Position numbers and translations under genes: made by a program. A DNA stretch of 64,000 nt from assembly GCA_025617745.1 (NCBI GenBank), contig CM046858.1, forward strand, positions 33,054,598 through 33,118,597, read 5' to 3'. Shown here in pieces: positions 62,758 to 64,000 of this stretch (its first letter is position 1; each line of letters opens with the position of its first letter). The stretch comes from Heliocidaris erythrogramma. Taxonomy: Eukaryota > Echinodermata > Echinoidea > Camarodonta > Echinometridae. The notes beneath the pieces were generated by a model. That model did not search any database. It saw only the letters and a list, made by a program, of their open reading frames with translations, and had not been told where the DNA came from.

Positions 62758-64000
62758 GTATCTATGATATTAGTTTTCATACCAGTATTCCTTTATTAAT
62801 ATTTCAAGTGTGTTTAGAGTAACAAATACGATTGTAAGCCGTGTAAAAGAATATAAAGGTTTGGGTACCCTGTATTTTTGCATCATTATCTGATTTTAAT
62901 TGACTTGGATCAGTGTTGCCAATTCGATCTCCTTTTCTATAATAATCTTCTTGTGATATTTACGAATTATGCACAGGTCCATTTTTGTTATAGTGTTACC
63001 TTACAATCATCATGCATTGGTTCTTTGATAGCTGGTTGGCTGTGAATGTCATATTTGTACTTTTCCTGCAAAGTTATCTGGCCATTTAACATTAATTATG
63101 TTAAGATAATTGTTATCATACTTGTGTATACACCTCAAGATTTGGAGGATAAAGGATAAAAAAAAAGGAATGAGAAAAAGTACGTTACGTCAGTTATCAC
63201 TGGCAGAGTATGCAGTATATAATATCATTGTTTTAGAATAATAAGTATAATGTTATAATGATGAATCCGATGTTCAGCTACTCTATCAGCTACGTTCATT
63301 GTTATGTAATTATTGGTAATTATCTCGATGTATTTATGCATGGGGTCTCTAAGGGTTTTACAGATACATTCTTAGCTAGGTCATCCCATTAAGAAATGGT
63401 CAGGTTCTGTGGTAAGAATGTAAAATCAGTTACGAGCTTTCTAATTTCTTTTTATCCCCACGTGGAAGAATATCATAGTAACAATGTGACACGAAAGTGA
63501 TTACTATTTAAATTGTCTCATATTGAAAATATGACAAGAAATGGTTTACACCTTTTGAACCAAGTAATGCTAATGCCATGTTGTTAGTGTAGTCCCATAT
63601 ACCCATATGTTTATGCGGTGCTTTTCACTGTGTGTTGTATTTTAAACAAATCTGAGTCAATTTGTTTGTAGTTGAACCCCCAAATACTATGCTACATGAA
63701 CAACCTTTCCCAATAACTTCTTGACCAGCTTCCTTCATAATGCAATCCTATGAACAGTACTCAACCTTAGTTTTAAAAGGCCCCTGCAACCCAAAGGCAT
63801 CCCAAATACTAGTTTATTGCTGTTGATGTACAGGGATGCATACAGCTAATATTCTGTTATTCAAACATCTAGATATGTTTCATAGATTTAAAAACAATGT
63901 ATATATATTTTATCCAACTATACTATTCTGCATTTTATTATACAACTATATCAATGTAGAAAAATAAAAATGATCAATAATAAAACATAAACTGTAAAGA
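62758..64000. other. Probable intron of the MADF gene, nothing coding seen
   Basis: AT-rich. Around 63360-63640, words such as AATATGACAAGAAATGG and ACTGTGTGTTGTATT suggest a decayed copy of the 32349/56941 MITE family. Confidence 0.45.

Larger units (their letters stand above)
61698..64000 (+). mobile_element. Probable left part of a PIF/Harbinger-type DNA transposon
   Basis: It begins TTAAAACCTAGTTCACACCA, a start seen in PIF/Harbinger ends (TAA target plus ...TTCACAC...). Then come 570 bp of AAGCG/CGCTT repeats, a TATA box and an ORF with a MADF-like domain. Harbingers typically carry two genes, a DDE transposase and a Myb/MADF-like DNA-binding partner. The right end and the transposase lie outside the window, so the class is inferred. 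Confidence 0.55.

Overview
The window is animal nuclear DNA, most likely from an echinoderm and probably a sea urchin. The grounds are an AT-rich background full of ACATGTA motifs, tRNA-derived SINEs ending in (ATT)n, dense TTAA- and TA-flanked MITEs, a CR1-type LINE with a 2A-like motif, and two conserved single-copy animal genes with small exons in large introns. The class assignment is inference. All coordinates were read by eye and no searches were run.

Host genes. Both recognised genes lie on the minus strand. Positions 376-10651 hold the first six coding exons of ASCC3, the helicase of the ASC-1 complex. The gene runs off the left edge before its helicase cassettes. Positions 20703-38292 hold a complete CDK8/CDK19 gene, the Mediator kinase, in 13 coding exons. 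Splice phases close to a 525-residue protein with HRDLKPAN, the DMG motif typical of CDK8, and a long His/Gln-rich tail. A short plus-strand ORF at 11098 sits head-to-head with ASCC3 and may be a first exon.

Repeats around the genes. ASCC3 intron 5 carries a 2.7 kb insertion with 15-bp direct repeats. Introns and intergenic DNA hold several MITE families: TTAACCC, TTAACCCC, TTAAAGG, foldback GGGGAGCG, AACCTGTCTATA and GTGACCCT types. They also hold a Tc1/mariner relic, SINEs, and a tandem satellite of about 155 bp in the last CDK8 intron whose units each carry a DR1-like nuclear-receptor motif.

Right half (39-60 kb). This is a transposon graveyard with no recognised host gene. In order it has an element of about 0.85 kb with matching ends, tRNA-like repeats, a perfect 108-bp palindrome, a hairpin-ended insertion, a hAT-type element, a Penelope-like GIY-YIG relic, a LINE with gag and endonuclease ORFs interrupted by later DNA, a nested composite (a hAT-like TIR pair enclosing an L1/Tx1-like LINE, with a MITE inside one TIR), a Ty3/gypsy integrase 3' fragment, and a CR1-like LINE 5' end.

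Right edge (61.7-64 kb). This looks like the left end of a PIF/Harbinger-type transposon: a terminal motif, a 570-bp zone of AAGCG/CGCTT repeats, a TATA box, and a MADF-like ORF ending at a splice donor. The best candidates for something new are the nested composite at 51946-55018, the hairpin-ended element at 42526-43315, and the repeat zone with its MADF ORF.
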